From Metridium senile (Eukaryota; Cnidaria; Anthozoa; Actiniaria; Metridiidae): DNA of 64,000 bases. The position numbers were made by a program, and so were the translations under genes. The DNA lies in contig OX459100.1 in the NCBI GenBank assembly GCA_949775045.1, forward strand, positions 18,735,268-18,799,267, given 5' to 3'. Shown here piece after piece: positions 1-57,980 of this stretch (positions are counted from its first letter, which is position 1; each line of letters begins with the position of its first letter). Under the pieces are notes generated by a model. It worked only from the letters and a program-made list of their open reading frames with translations, had not been told where the DNA came from and ran no database searches.

Positions 1-250
1 TTGAAGATGATCGTGGTGGTGATGATGATGATGATTGTGATGATGACGATGACGATGATGAGCAGGAGGACGAGGAGGAGGAGGAGAAGGAGGAGGAGGA
101 GGGACAGGAGGGGGAGGAGGGACAGGAGGGGGAGGAGGAGGAGGAGGAGGAGGGACAGGAGGGGGAGGAGGAGGAGGAGGAGGAGGAGAACAATAACTTT
201 GACAATGACAATTATAGTGATGATGTTGACAGTTGTGATGCTGCATGTAC
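1..250. repeat. Purine-rich simple repeats, KDSR intron
   Basis: GAT-type triplets (about 11-62) are followed by a GGA/GGGACA purine tract (about 64-190). The stretch ends just before the acceptor at 277-278. Open frames across it have only repetitive Met/Arg composition and are not genes. It is the 3' part of an intron of the KDSR gene. Confidence 0.85.
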
Positions 251-278
251 AATATTTATCCATCATATCTATGTTTAG

Positions 279-2288
279 GTAAAGCCTTATAACATTGGTG
301 TCTCTGTTGTCTTCCCTCCCGATACTGACACTCCTGGCTTTGAAAATGAAAACAAGAATAAAGTAAGTAATATATGGCATTACAGCGTGGCGCACCTTAC
401 CATGGCCACCTAATTAAAGTTTTGTACAAGTTATAACCAATCAGAAAGCGAGATTTTGACCTTAATATAAAAGACACACCAAGTGACAAACTGTAAACAC
501 TTTGAAATGTTCAAATTAAGCTAAGACAAGAGTGAAGTTTATAAGTGTCTGAAAAACCTCTCAGGATGTTTAAATTTGAAAAGGTACAGCAAATTATTTG
601 AGAAGAGAAACTTTTGAATGCTAAAAGCTAACTTGTACAAAACTTTAATTGGGTGGCCACGGTAAGGCGCATTATGCTGTAAACAGAAAGGTATTTGCCG
701 AGATTTTACCCAATGTTGTCAAATTATTTTTGTTTTTAAAAATGCACTTTCATTCTTTCTGTTATAAATAAACTAAAAATCACTGTTCATTTAGCCAGAA
801 GAAACTCATCTAATATGTAGCTCTGGTGGGCTGTACCAACCTGACCATGTTGCACAAACCATTGTGAAAGGAGTGCAGGTAACAATACCGAAGTCATAAG
901 AAACTACTTACCCTGCAAGCAGAGGTTCCTTTCTCTCCTCTCTCATGCCATTCGAGGTAAGAGAGAAAGAAACCTCTGCTCGCAGGGTAGAAACTACTAG
1001 AACATAATACAACCAAAAGGGGTACATTAATTATACCCTATTGTGAAGGATTTCTCTGAAAAAATATACTTCTACATATAGACTGAAATTGCTGTATAGT
1101 TACTTATTATTTCAAATTATAAATGAGACCCACAATGCCCTTTGGTCTTGGAATGCACTATTCAGCATTCAACGTTTATTGAAATAGCTGTATATTGTGA
1201 TTAATAAGACCCACAATGCCCTTTGATCTTGGAATGCACTATTCAGTATTCAACGTTTATTGAAATAGCTGTATATTGTGATTAATAAGACCCACAATGC
1301 ACTTTGATCTTGGAATGCACTATTCAGTATTCAACGTTTATTGAAATAGCTGTATATTGTGATTAATAAGACCCACAATGCACTTTGATCTTGGAATGCA
1401 CTATTCAGTATTCAACGTTTATTGAAATAGCTGTATATTGTGATTAATGAGACCCACAATGCCCTTTGGTCTTGGAATGCACTATTCAGTATTCAATGTT
1501 CTTTTGAAATAGCTGTATATTATGCTGTTTATTGTGATTTTCCAGTCAGGTCAGTTCATGGTAACATGTGGTCTTGATGGCTGGGCCCTGAGCACTGTGA
1601 CATCTGGAGCTGCACCGTTTACATCTTATATTGAACTACTTACACAGGTATAGGATGTATATAGAAGTCATGATGATGGTGGTGGTAATGATGGTGATGG
1701 TGATAATGGTGGTGGTGGTAATGATGATGATGATAATGGTAGTGGTGGTAATGATGATGATGATAATGGTGTTGGTGGTAATGATGATAGTGGTGGTGGT
1801 GGTAATAATGATGGTGATAATGGTGGTGGTGGTAATGATGATGATGATAATGGTGGTGGTGGTAATGATGATGATGATGGTGATGGTGGTAATGATGATG
1901 ATGATAATAATAATAGTGATGATGATGATGGTGGAAATGATATGATGATCACAGTGATAATGGTGGTAATGATGATGATGATAATGATGTTGGTGGTAAT
2001 GATGATGGTGATAATGGTTGTGATGCTTATGCTGAAAATGCTAAATGATGATGATGCCAATAGTGTTTGCTACTATTATCTATCTTAAGTGATCTAAAGG
2101 TCAAGCACTATTGAGCTTCCGGAAATGGTGCTATACTGAAATGCAAATTATTATTATCATTTTTATAATTGTTTATTTACCAGGCAATATCAATGGGTCT
2201 TCTGCGTCTGGTAATGGCTGCCTATTCAATTGGTCATGACAAAATTGCAAGAGATGGGAGGTTAAAAAGAGAGTTATCTAGTAAATAA
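279..2288 (+). CDS. KDSR: 3-ketodihydrosphingosine reductase, C-terminal part (four exons; 5' end outside window)
   Basis: NADPH-dependent short-chain reductase that reduces 3-ketodihydrosphingosine to dihydrosphingosine, the second step of de novo sphingolipid synthesis, at the cytosolic face of the ER. Exons 279-362, 795-878, 1546-1647 and 2184-2288 all join in phase 0 and give 124 residues plus TAA. The first exon reads ...[19 protein letters not shown], matching the family's [11 protein letters not shown] block that follows the Rossmann-fold core. The second contains [14 protein letters not shown]. The third and fourth give [19 protein letters not shown] and a hydrophobic [19 protein letters not shown] segment, as in the membrane-associated C-terminus of animal KDSR. 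The NADPH-binding glycine motif and the catalytic Tyr-x-x-x-Lys would be encoded upstream, off the window. Identification rests on family knowledge; no conflicting reading was seen. Confidence 0.93.
383..679. mobile_element. Inverted-repeat element (MITE) in KDSR intron, TA-flanked
   Basis: About 297 bp with terminal inverted repeats of roughly 50 bp: the left end begins CAGCGTGGCGCACCTTACC and the right end is its imperfect reverse complement ending GCTG. It is flanked by TA at 381-382 and 680-681. There is no coding capacity. TA duplication suggests mobilisation by a Tc1/mariner-type transposase (inference). Confidence 0.7.
908..990. repeat. Perfect-looking hairpin in KDSR intron
   Basis: A stem whose left arm starts TACCCTGCAAGCAGAGGTT and whose right arm ends AACCTCTGCTCGCAGGGTA, with a short loop near 945-955. 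It lies 30 bp downstream of the donor at 879, so the transcribed intron would fold here. It may be a very short MITE. Confidence 0.7.
1126..1520. repeat. 81-bp minisatellite, about five copies, KDSR intron
   Basis: Copies start with GACCCACAATG near 1126, 1208, 1289, 1370 and 1451 and contain GAAATAGCTGTATATTG. The array runs into the pyrimidine tract before the acceptor at 1544-1545. Its GAAATAG-TGTAT and CTTGGAATG words recur in the PIEZO intron arrays at 19900-20990 and 48640-49000. Confidence 0.85.
1668..2050. repeat. GGT/GAT trinucleotide tract, KDSR last intron
   Basis: Interrupted GGT, GAT and AAT triplets starting about 20 bp after the donor at 1648. Open frames on both strands are low-complexity (Met/Val; Ser/Pro) and are not genes. 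Confidence 0.9.
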
Positions 2289-2337
2289 ATCCATTGTACT
2301 CTAGCTAGCTAATTGTCAAGTAAATTCTTACAATAAA
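2284..2337 (+). promoter_or_regulatory. Candidate poly(A) signals of KDSR
   Basis: AATAAA at 2284-2289 overlaps the stop codon (2286-2288), and a second AATAAA lies at 2332-2337. Use of either would give a very short 3' UTR. From motif only; no transcript data. Confidence 0.5.
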
Positions 2338-2406
2338 GAAGTCACTTAAATGTGTGAGTATTTTTAGCATACAAATCTAGAAGCGAACATTAATTAGTTT
2401 TTGCAA

Positions 2407-2791
2407 TTGGCCAGTAACAAAACGAGTAAAGGACTGGGTACTAGTTTCCCTAATTAATGTAATTAAGAAATGAACCTCATAATATAAAAGAGCAGATCAA
2501 GATATGCAAGATTCCTGAGATTTGTTGCTTTTGGTTGGATATTGAGTGAGTTACAGCCATTCAAAACTGCCCAAAATTACAAAAGGACAGGCGTCCTTCC
2601 AAACCATACATTTCCTTCTATTTTTAGGCATTTCTATGAGGGTGTATCTTGGTCAGAATACAACCAAATGCAACCAAACTCAGGAATCTAACATATCTTG
2701 ATGTGCTCTCTTTAATTATGAGGTTTGTTTCTTAATTACAGTAATTAGGCAAACTAGTTCCCAGTCCTCTACTCATTTTGTTATTGGCCAA
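2407..2791. mobile_element. TTGGCC-end MITE family A, copy 1 (intergenic)
   Basis: About 385 bp between KDSR and SEH1. The left end reads TTGGCCAGTAACAAAACGAG and then AAAGGACTGGGTACTAGTTT; the right end is the imperfect reverse complement ending TTATTGGCCAA. Other copies are at 5251-5590, 11315-11730 and 38716-38808. No open frame. Confidence 0.75.
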
Positions 2792-2982
2792 TGGGTTTTT
2801 CTATAAATCCTTTGTACTCGGTCTAATTGGATAAATAATCAAGTGTATTCTTACAAGAAGACAGTCACTTAAATGATTGAGTATTAATATAGAATAAAAA
2901 TCTGCAAGGGAAACATTAGTATTTGCAGAGGGTTGAAAACTGGATAACTATATCTATAAATCCATTGTACTCTATCTAGCTA

Positions 2983-3147
2983 CAGTGGATGGTACCTCTA
3001 TTAAGCGGTCACCCAATAAGCGGTCACCCTCTATTAGGCGGCCTTTAAGTCCCAAATCTATTCCTATACCTCTATTCAGTGGCCAACCTCTATTAGGTGG
3101 CCACTTTGGAAAGTCCTGAGGGTGACTGCTTAATAGAGGTACCACTG
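2983..3147. mobile_element. Pogo/Tigger-like MITE with TA duplication
   Basis: 165 bp. Ends are CAGTGGATGGTACCTCTATT and a reverse-complement ...AATAGAGGTACCACTG, flanked by TA at 2981-2982 and 3148-3149. The CAGTGG(A)CCTC-type terminus is typical of pogo-group Tc1/mariner elements (family knowledge). The open frame over it is spurious. Confidence 0.7.
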
Positions 3148-3415
3148 TAATTGGATAAAATATCATGAGCATCTAAAGCATACTATCACTCTTTAACTAA
3201 TACACTTTTTTCACAGGTTGATGTCAGAGAACAACTTTCATACATCCAACATTAATGACATGATCTATAAGTTTATTACAAAAAATCACCATTACTTTAA
3301 AAACATCAACATTTTTTACACTATCATTACTTCACATACAATCCTACTGTACATGGCATTTGACAAAACAGCTACTGAATATAATGTATTGGAAAAGTTC
3401 TATAATTATCATAAA

Positions 3416-3555
3416 GGGGCCGGTTGTACGAAGCGTGAATAGCGCTATCCACTGGATAAATCCCTTTCCAACAGATAAAACCTAAACAAATTCTATACAC
3501 TGGATAACTCCTATCCAGTGGATAACTTTATCCAGGCCTTGTACAACCGGGCCCA
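3416..3555. mobile_element. Short MITE next to the SEH1 3' end
   Basis: The left arm GGGCCGGTTGTACGAAGC and right arm CTTGTACAACCGGGCCC form inverted ends. The interior holds repeated TATCCACTGGATAA words in both orientations. It ends five bases before the SEH1 poly(A) signal. Confidence 0.65.
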
Positions 3556-3559
3556 GAGG

Positions 3560-3565
3560 TTTATT
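3560..3565 (-). promoter_or_regulatory. SEH1 poly(A) signal
   Basis: TTTATT on the + strand, i.e. AATAAA on the - strand, 29 bases beyond the SEH1 stop codon. Position and motif fit a short 3' UTR. Confidence 0.6.
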
Positions 3566-3593
3566 TTCTAAGCGGTTCTGAGATCTGTACATG

Positions 3594-6500
3594 TCATTGT
3601 GTATACCAAGTTGACTGCACTGACTTTAATATATTCCTGGGATTAACAAAATTAGTACTATTTTGATTATCTTGTTCTTTGTTGCTTGGCATTGTTCCTG
3701 GGCTGCCGTCTCCTTTTAATACTGATAAACATCTCCAATTGTCTAGATAGTTGGCTGGAATACAATAAGAGACATTATGAACGGATAGATAGATAGAAGA
3801 ATGAATGAATGAATACAAATGTAGATGAATAAAAATGTTCAATACATTAAATGGCTAGATGGAGGAGTTGGATGGATGTATAAATAGATGAAGGAATAAA
3901 GTAAGTATGGGTGAATGAAACCGGATGAATGAATGGGTGAATAAATGAACAGATAGAACAATAATATGAATAGATGGAAAGATAGACAGATGGTTAATGA
4001 ATGGATGGTTGGATACATAAGGTGGATGGATGAAGAATGATATAATGAATGAATGAATAGAACAATAATATGGATGGATGGAAAGATATGATGGATGAAG
4101 AAAAAACGGATAAACGAAAGAATGACTACATGAATGAATGAATAGAACAATATATGTGAATTAGTGATTTATTAAAGAATGTATGGATGAGAGAAAGGAT
4201 AGATAAGTAAATTGAGGAATGAATGGATGGATGGAAAAGTCAAATACTGATGGAGAAACACACAGAACAAAAATTGGATGACTGAATGAACTAACAAAAA
4301 CATATGATTTCTTTGATGTACTATATTAAATGTACATGTTACCTTTCCATAGCCTAACACAACCATCATCACCAGAGGAAGCAAGGATTGTTCCAGTTAT
4401 ATTCCACTGTACCCTCCACACCTACACATACAAACAAACAAAAACAGTCAAAGTACATTTTGACTAACACAGAAGTTTATACACCAAATCAAAAAAATGG
4501 ATTCACAAATTTGAATTACATGTACTATTGTTCGTGACTGACTAGCGGAAACTACATTGTGTTCCCTAGCGGAAACTAGGCTTGTTGATCAAAAACCAAT
4601 TGACCAATTTGAATAACTATTGTTCATGACTGACTAGCCTCTCATACATGTACATGTGAAAACTCCATTGTGTTTCCTAGCGGAAACTAGGCTAGTCGAT
4701 CAAAAACCAATTGACCAATTTGAATAACTATTGTTCGTGACTGACTAGCCATCCTCGGGAACCCAGGGGTATTCTTCTGTCGCTCGTTTCTCGCTTCCAT
4801 AACATATACCCCTGGGAACGTAGTCTGTTGGAGCTTGTTCCGGAAGTCAAAATTCAAACTTATTTAACGACTTTCTTTGAATGGTTATCTTGATTTTCAT
4901 TGGTCGACCTAATAAGGTTGACCAATCAGGAAAGAGCTGAATTTTGACTTCCGGAACAAGCTCCAACAGACTACGTTCCCAGGGGTATATGTTGTGGAAG
5001 CGAGAAACGAGCGACAGAAGAATACCCCTGGGTTCCCGAGGATGCTGACTAGCCTCTCATACATGTGAAAACTCCATATTTGTGTTCCACAGCAAAAACA
5101 AGGCTAGTCGATCAAAAACCAATTGACCAATTTGAATAACTATTGTTCGTGACTGACTAGCCTCTCATACATGTGAAAACTCCATATTTGTGTTCCACAG
5201 CAAAAACAAGGCTAGTCGATCAAAAACCAATTGACCAATTTGAATAACTATTGGCCTTTTCCAAAACAAGTAAAGGACTGGGTACTAGTTTCCCTAATTA
5301 ATGTAATTAAGAAATGAACCTCATAATATAAAAGAGCAGATCAAGATATGTAAGATTCCTGAGATTTGGTGCTTTTGGTTGGATATTGAGTGAGTTATAG
5401 CCATTCAAAACTGCCCATACATTCCCTTCTATTTTTAGGCATTTTTTTAAGGCTGTATCTTGGTCAGAATACAATCAAACTCAGGAATCTTACATATCTT
5501 GTGCTCTTGTGCTCTTTAAAATCATAAGATTTGAATACATTAATTAGGGAAACTAGTACCCAGTCCTTTACTCGTTTTGGAAAAGGCCAATTGTTCTTGA
5601 CCAGTCAAAAACAATCTAGAGGTTGTCATAATTCCAATAGGGTCTCTATAAAAAGTATTTTTTGTTAGATACTTAGAGTTAAAACAGAAACATAGCATGA
5701 TGTTTTTGTTAGACAGTTTTTGAGCAACAAGAAACTGTTAGGATTGAAATGATAAAGACTTATTGACAAAAGGAGAGCTGTACCTGAGATTCGTGATCAC
5801 TAAATTGAACAACGAGACTGATGTCAAGTTTAGCAAAACCACCGCTACTGTGATCGGCACTGAAAGGACAAAGATAGTGATGATTATTATTGTGTTAATG
5901 ATGATAATAGAAATTGTGATAATGATGGTGATTGTGATGACAATGGTAATGATGGTGGTGATGATGGTGATAATGACAATGATGGTAATTATGATGGTAG
6001 TGATGATAATAGAAATTGTGATAATAATGGTGATTGTGATGACAATGGTAATGATGGTGGTGATGATGGTGATAATGACAATGATGGTGATTATGATGGT
6101 AGTGATAATAGAAATGGTGATAATAATGGTGATTGTGATGACAATGGTAATGATGATGGTGATAATGACTGATGGTGATTATGATGGTAGTAATGATAAT
6201 AATTATGGTGGTTGTATTAAAGTATAATCATTTATAGTAATGATGTTGATTATGATGATGGTGGTGGTGGTGATGATAGTGATGATGATAATGACAATCT
6301 TATGATGATGATGATAATGATTATAATGTAATATCTATGAGAAGGTTTATTTACACATTCAAGTCTTCTACACTAATAAGCTTTATACACAATACCTGTA
6401 TGGCTTAAGTTTCATTATTCTGACATCTTTTGAAGCAATAGCAAGCAGATGATATGACCTGAAATACATTAAATTTAAACACTTTTTTCATGAAGAAATA

Positions 6501-9262
6501 TGAAAACTAGACACTGTAACTTCTACATTGAGTAATGTAATGTAACAAACTTATTTTAGCAAGGGTAACATGACCCCCTCTGTTAAATAGTTTATCTATT
6601 ACAGTACAACAAACAACATATGTACCTTCCAAGATTTGGAGCAAAGGCAACATCATGAACAGCGTCGCTGATAGCCATGAGTGTTTCTACTCTCTGCCAT
6701 TTCCTGATACAAAACACACAAAAACAAATGAGAAATCAAATGAGAAGTACCTTGTACATCCTCGGGAACCCAGGGGTAATCTTCTGTCGCTCGTTTCTCG
6801 CTCCCAGAAAAAATACCCCTGGGAACGTAGTCTGTTGGAGCTTGTTCCGAAAGTCAAAATTCAAACTTATTTAACAACTTTTTTTGAATGGTTATCTTGA
6901 TTTTCATTGGTCTACCTTAACAGGAAAGAGCTGAATTTTGACTTCCGGAACAAGCTCCAACAGACTACGTTCCCAGGGGTATTTATTCTGGGAGGGAGAA
7001 ACGAGTGACAGAAGATTACCCCTGGGTTCCTGAGGATGTACCTTGTATGAATTAAGTTTCAAAATACAACTGAAGTTAAAGAAAGTTTGCAATATTATGG
7101 ACGGATCCACAAATTAAAGAAAGGGTGGACCAGAAAACTTTATCTTTAGAGAAAACCTTCAAGACTAAATAAAAATCATTTATTTTGCCAAGTTTACTGT
7201 AAAAAAAAAATATTTTAAAAGGTGGTCACGGACCCGCTTGCCCACCCCTTAATCCACCACCTGAGTAATTAATATACCTGCTGTCATCATAGTACTCATG
7301 AATCTGGACTTTCCCTCCTGCGCTAGGGTTAGTATCATCACTGCCTACAGCCAGCATTGGTGCATGTATTCTAGGGGTAACAAAGAATGTTAATATGTAT
7401 TTTAATATGTTGATTGAAAGTGACTTACTAAGGGACTAGCTTGTAGTCTTTTCACTTCATGGGTGGCAAACTTTCTCGGAAAGGGTGTATGTCTTTATCA
7501 TCATTTACTTTCACTTCCACTTTAATAATTGATATCATCACCATCATTACAATCATCATCACCAATTTTTTAGTAATTACTATCATTATCCACTAATATT
7601 ATCGTCATCATCGCTTTTGTTATGTACCTTGAAGGGTTCCATGACACGCAGCTGCAACTTAACTTACATTGAATTTCATGCTAGATAAAGATATAAGAAA
7701 CAATAAGAAACTTGAGTTAAAAAACAGTCATCAACATTAACAGTATCATCATTAATGCTGTCATGGCTGTCATCAATATCATCATCTCCACCACCATCAT
7801 TATCACCTCATACTGGTAATCACAATTGTTGCGATCATCATCACCATTGCCATTATTCTCATCATCACTACCATTGTCACAATCATTGTCATCATCAATC
7901 ACCCTACCTGGAGAGACCACTGACCAAGATTCATGATGTCTATTGCTTCATAAATTCGAACTGTACCATCTTTAGAGCATGTGACCTGAACAAAGACAAA
8001 CAATGTAGAAACTGACATGACTCTGATGGATCAATAAGTTGACAAGATGGTTCAATGATAATATTCTTACCAACTGTAATCCAAGATGATGTGGGCCAAA
8101 CTTGACATCTGTTACCGATGTACGACTATCAACAAGTGACGCTCTTTTCACCTAAAAACAAAATTCATTCACACATAAATTTTCATGTATCCATCCATTT
8201 TTTTGTTCCTTGATTCATTTAATAAATAACTCATCCATTTATTCATTTTTTCATTCACTTATCAATTTATTTAGTTGTTCATTTATTCATCTATCTATTT
8301 ATTTATTTATTTTATTCATCTATCCATCTATTTATTTATCAATTCATTCATTCATCCATTTTATTGATTTATCCGTTTATTTATTCATTTATGATTTCAT
8401 TACCCAATGGCTCTGTCCATGTGACATCACATCCCCAGATCCAACAACTGAAAAAAAAGAGCTGTTAGACAATCTTTTAAACTTTCAAACACATCACTAT
8501 CTTTATCAATAACATCAAATCATTGACATCAACATCAGTACTACTATCACTATCATCATAATCATCATCATTGCCATCACCACTACCACAACTATCATCA
8601 CCATCACCACTACAATCATCATCACCATTACAATCATCACCACCACAACCATCATCATCACCACTACAATCATCATAATCACCATCATTATCATCACCAC
8701 CACCACTACAATCATCATAATCACCATCATTATCATCACCATCATCACCACCACCACTACAATCATCATAATCATCACTACTATTATGATTACCATCTTC
8801 ATTCTTCATCAGTAAGAGAAGACAGCCAATCAATGACACATACCCTGTTCTTCCCATATTGCTACTGTCCTGTCAAATGAACATGATGCCAGCACTTGTC
8901 CAAACTCAGGATGAGCCCATGTGACCTTCCATACTGATCCAGAATGTGTCTACAGTAGAAAGAAACTAAGCAATTAACTTTAACATGTATGCCCACAAAT
9001 TCCGTTCAGGCTTGGAATGACCTAAAACTAATAGCCTTTGACGATCATTTCCTTGACTGTATATTACATTAGATGTGTGTACGTGTGTTCGTATTCTAAC
9101 CTTCCAATTCCCTGTACACTTCCACTCGCCATCATCGCTCAAATCCCAGACTTTGACACTCTGGTCGCTGGAGCAAGTTGCCATTCGGCGGCCGTGGTAA
9201 TCGTATGCGACATCGTGGATCAGATCCTTATGGCCTGCTGATATCTCTCGAGCTACAAACAT
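3594..9262 (-). CDS. SEH1: Nucleoporin SEH1 (WD40 repeat; Y-complex and GATOR2 subunit), 12 exons
   Basis: SEH1 is a WD40 propeller protein shared by the nuclear-pore Y-complex and the GATOR2 complex that signals amino-acid sufficiency to TORC1. Exons on the - strand, in order: 9262-9101, 8949-8844, 8447-8404, 8151-8071, 7985-7908, 7680-7628, 7370-7278, 6703-6626, 6458-6396, 5859-5784, 4421-4343, 3754-3594. All phases join; total 1074 nt, 357 residues plus TGA, close to the 360-residue vertebrate form. The N-terminus reads [20 protein letters not shown] and then [18 protein letters not shown]. Later blocks include [67 protein letters not shown] and [18 protein letters not shown], ending in a Ser/Asn-rich tail after [19 protein letters not shown]. 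These match animal SEH1 along its whole length. It is divergent from PIEZO and convergent with KDSR. Confidence 0.97.
3770..4280. repeat. GAAT/GGAT-rich tract, SEH1 last intron
   Basis: Degenerate tetranucleotide repeats (GAATGAAT, GGATGGAT) lie between the last two SEH1 exons. The translated frames are Ser/Ile/His/Phe-rich and spurious. Confidence 0.85.
4530..5250. repeat. About 105-bp tandem repeat interrupted by a MITE, SEH1 intron
   Basis: Four copies of a unit containing GACTGACTAGC and CAAAAACCAATTGACCAATT occur near 4535, 4625, 5046 and 5155. The element at 4750-5044 has inserted into the CTGACTAGC word of this array, so the array is older than the insertion. Confidence 0.8.
4750..5044. 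mobile_element. Mutator-like MITE, copy 1, perfect 9-bp target duplication
   Basis: 295 bp with long inverted ends. The left starts CATCCTCGGGAACCCAGGGG and the right ends with its reverse complement. It is flanked by CTGACTAGC at 4741-4749 and again at 5045-5053. The inner arms (GTCTGTTGGAGCTTGTTCCG) are also inverted, so most of the element can fold back. There is no coding frame. A 9-bp duplication and long inverted ends are typical of MULEs (inference from family knowledge). Confidence 0.82.
5251..5590. mobile_element. TTGGCC-end MITE family A, copy 2 (SEH1 intron)
   Basis: About 340 bp, beginning TTGGCCTTTTCCAAAACAAG and ending with the reverse complement CGTTTTGGAAAAGGCCAA. The inner part shares AAAGGACTGGGTACTAGTTT and TAATTAAGAAATGAACCTCA with copy 1. 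Confidence 0.75.
5880..6320. repeat. GAT-type trinucleotide tract, SEH1 intron
   Basis: Imperfect GAT/GGT/AAT repeats, including an internal duplication of about 110 bp (near 5905 and 6010). Frames are Met/Val/Ile only and not coding. Confidence 0.88.
6757..7038. mobile_element. Mutator-like MITE, copy 2, perfect 9-bp target duplication
   Basis: 282 bp, the same family as 4750-5044, starting CATCCTCGGGAACCCAGGGG and ending GGTTCCTGAGGATG. It is flanked by TACCTTGTA at 6748-6756 and 7039-7047. It sits in a different SEH1 intron, 45 bp upstream (in SEH1 sense) of the exon at 6626-6703. Confidence 0.82.
7497..8810. repeat. ATC and ATTT/ATTC simple repeats between SEH1 exons
   Basis: ATC-type tracts occur at about 7497-7610, 7725-7900 and 8510-8800, and ATTC/ATTT-type at about 8165-8400, interleaved with five SEH1 exons. 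Open frames here are low-complexity (Asp/Gly, Ser/His, Phe/Ile). Confidence 0.85.
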
Positions 9263-9953
9263 TGTTGTAAAACTTTTGTATTAATTTGACGAATAAATTA
9301 CGAGTTTAACGCAATGAAATTGAAAGTTTTGTATGAAATCATCATATGCCCGCCATTTTGTTGACAGTGTTAGTTTCGAGTACTGGGACTAGCAAATTGC
9401 GAATCGATATGTTTTCGTGAATATGGCATGTCACACGACGCACTTCCGAGCACCTGTCGATACTGATCATATATTTCACTTTCTAAACCATCACAAAGAA
9501 TCTTCTGTGGGCTGCTATCGTGTTTATTTGGTTTTTAATGCCTGTGTTTAATTAAGAAAAGATTGGTGTCTTTTTCTAGATGCCATTCCAAAGCAAGGTA
9601 TTGGTTTCCTAGCATACACTTGGATCGCAGGCTCACGAAAGGTCATGCAAGTTCGAGTTTGGACGAAAAGCACGGAAGAAAATATTCATTTTAAAACAAA
9701 TTGAATCGTCAATATTGTGCTATAATTACTTCATTGGGTAACTGGACAGTCTACTGTTATAGCTGGACTGTGTTATATCCAAAGAAGAAAGCTTTTGGGA
9801 TACTTTAACTTGAAAATTACGACACAATTCTACTTCTTGCGCAAAAATGAAAGTTGCCCTCTCACTTGTGAAATCCAACTTCATTTGTATTTATCAACGA
9901 AGAACTTGAAACATTTTTGTACAGTTTGATATATAGTTAATAGAACTTCTAAT
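9263..9953. promoter_or_regulatory. Divergent SEH1/PIEZO upstream region
   Basis: The 691 bp between the SEH1 start codon (- strand) and the PIEZO start codon (+ strand) must hold both 5' UTRs and either one bidirectional or two separate promoters, unless untranslated exons lie elsewhere. It is free of simple repeats, unlike nearly all other non-coding DNA here. No TATA box could be assigned with confidence. An in-frame TGA at 9927-9929 lies ahead of the PIEZO ATG. Confidence 0.55.
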
Positions 9954-56960
<47,007 letters not shown>

Positions 56961-56975
56961 AAGTAGACATATTAG

Positions 56976-57042
56976 GAGCAAGCACGGTTGGTTAGTGCGC
57001 GGCTTTCGGTGCGAGAGGTCCCGAGTTCAATTTCCAGAGACC
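56976..57042 (+). repeat. tRNA-like segment after the PIEZO stop codon
   Basis: AGCACGGTTGGTTAGTGCGC (A-box-like) and CCCGAGTTCAATTTCC (B-box-like), about 30 bases apart. Probably a tRNA-derived SINE head lying within the 3' UTR. Confidence 0.42.
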
Positions 57043-57355
57043 TTTTCTTATTTCCGTATAGCTTTAAGTAGCTTTAAATACCCTTAAAACGGAGCATTCA
57101 TGGAGAGGGGAGAGTAAAATGAGCACACCTTTGGCTCTCTGGAAGATAAGCTTCAGCTAAAGGGACTTCCGACGTAAAATACTGTTCTTTACTTTACAAT
57201 ACAATCACTGTATTTCCTTCTTCAATGGTTGGGTACCATGGGCGTTTGTACCAACTCCAACTCCATGGTCGCAGGAGCAACAATAAGCAATGATATTAAC
57301 AATTTAACCATGGGGTACTTGCCTACTACTGAAGTCACTTTATAGGTGACAAGTA

Positions 57356-57625
57356 TGACGTCATGATATGTGACAAATGTGACGTCATGATATATGTGAC
57401 AAGTGTCACGTCATGATCTATGTGACAAGTTTGACGTCATTATATGTCAGAATTTGACATGATATATGTGACAAGTATGACGTCATGATATAAGTGACAA
57501 GTATGACATCATGCTGTGGTTGACAAGTATGACGTCATGACATATGTGGCAAATGTGACGTCATGATAAATTTAGAAAGAATGATATCATACAGAGATAA
57601 GTGTGATGTCATAATATATGTGACA
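57356..57625. repeat. TGACGTCA-rich minisatellite downstream of PIEZO
   Basis: A unit of about 24-50 bp (TGACAAGTATGACGTCATGA, TATATG) holds six perfect TGACGTCA palindromes at 57356, 57380, 57432, 57478, 57530 and 57556, plus near matches. TGACGTCA is the CREB/ATF consensus. It lies 0.4-0.6 kb past the stop and before an AATAAA at 57981-57986, so it may be transcribed as 3' UTR. Confidence 0.75.
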
Positions 57626-57980
57626 AGTAAAACAACAAATCAAAAGCTATTATAATTATAAATATGACAAATATATAGCAATATAAAATATGGTAAATAG
57701 ATTTTAATACTGCTAAATGAAAATTGAAAATACTATGCGTTGTACAAAGAACAACAAAATATGTGTAAGATTTGACATACACTTTTTGAAATTTACAAGT
57801 ACGTTTTGTATACAAAGCCACACTAATCAATGGTGGTACTGTACTGTGGGAGTGGTCACGTCACTGTAACCTAATGCCTGGTCACGTGATTTAACTATTT
57901 TCTCAATTCAAAGATATTTTCTTAATACTTTTCGAGTGTGGGTTATTGATATTTTGTATGAATGTTTTAAATAATTAAAA

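Noticed and set aside
4530..5250. CRISPR-like regular repeats
   Set aside because: A eukaryotic intronic tandem repeat with no unique spacers and no cas genes; the same applies to all the minisatellites here.
57232..57300. Possible extra exon downstream of PIEZO
   Set aside because: No splice sites or homology; exon 45 already ends with the conserved C-terminus.
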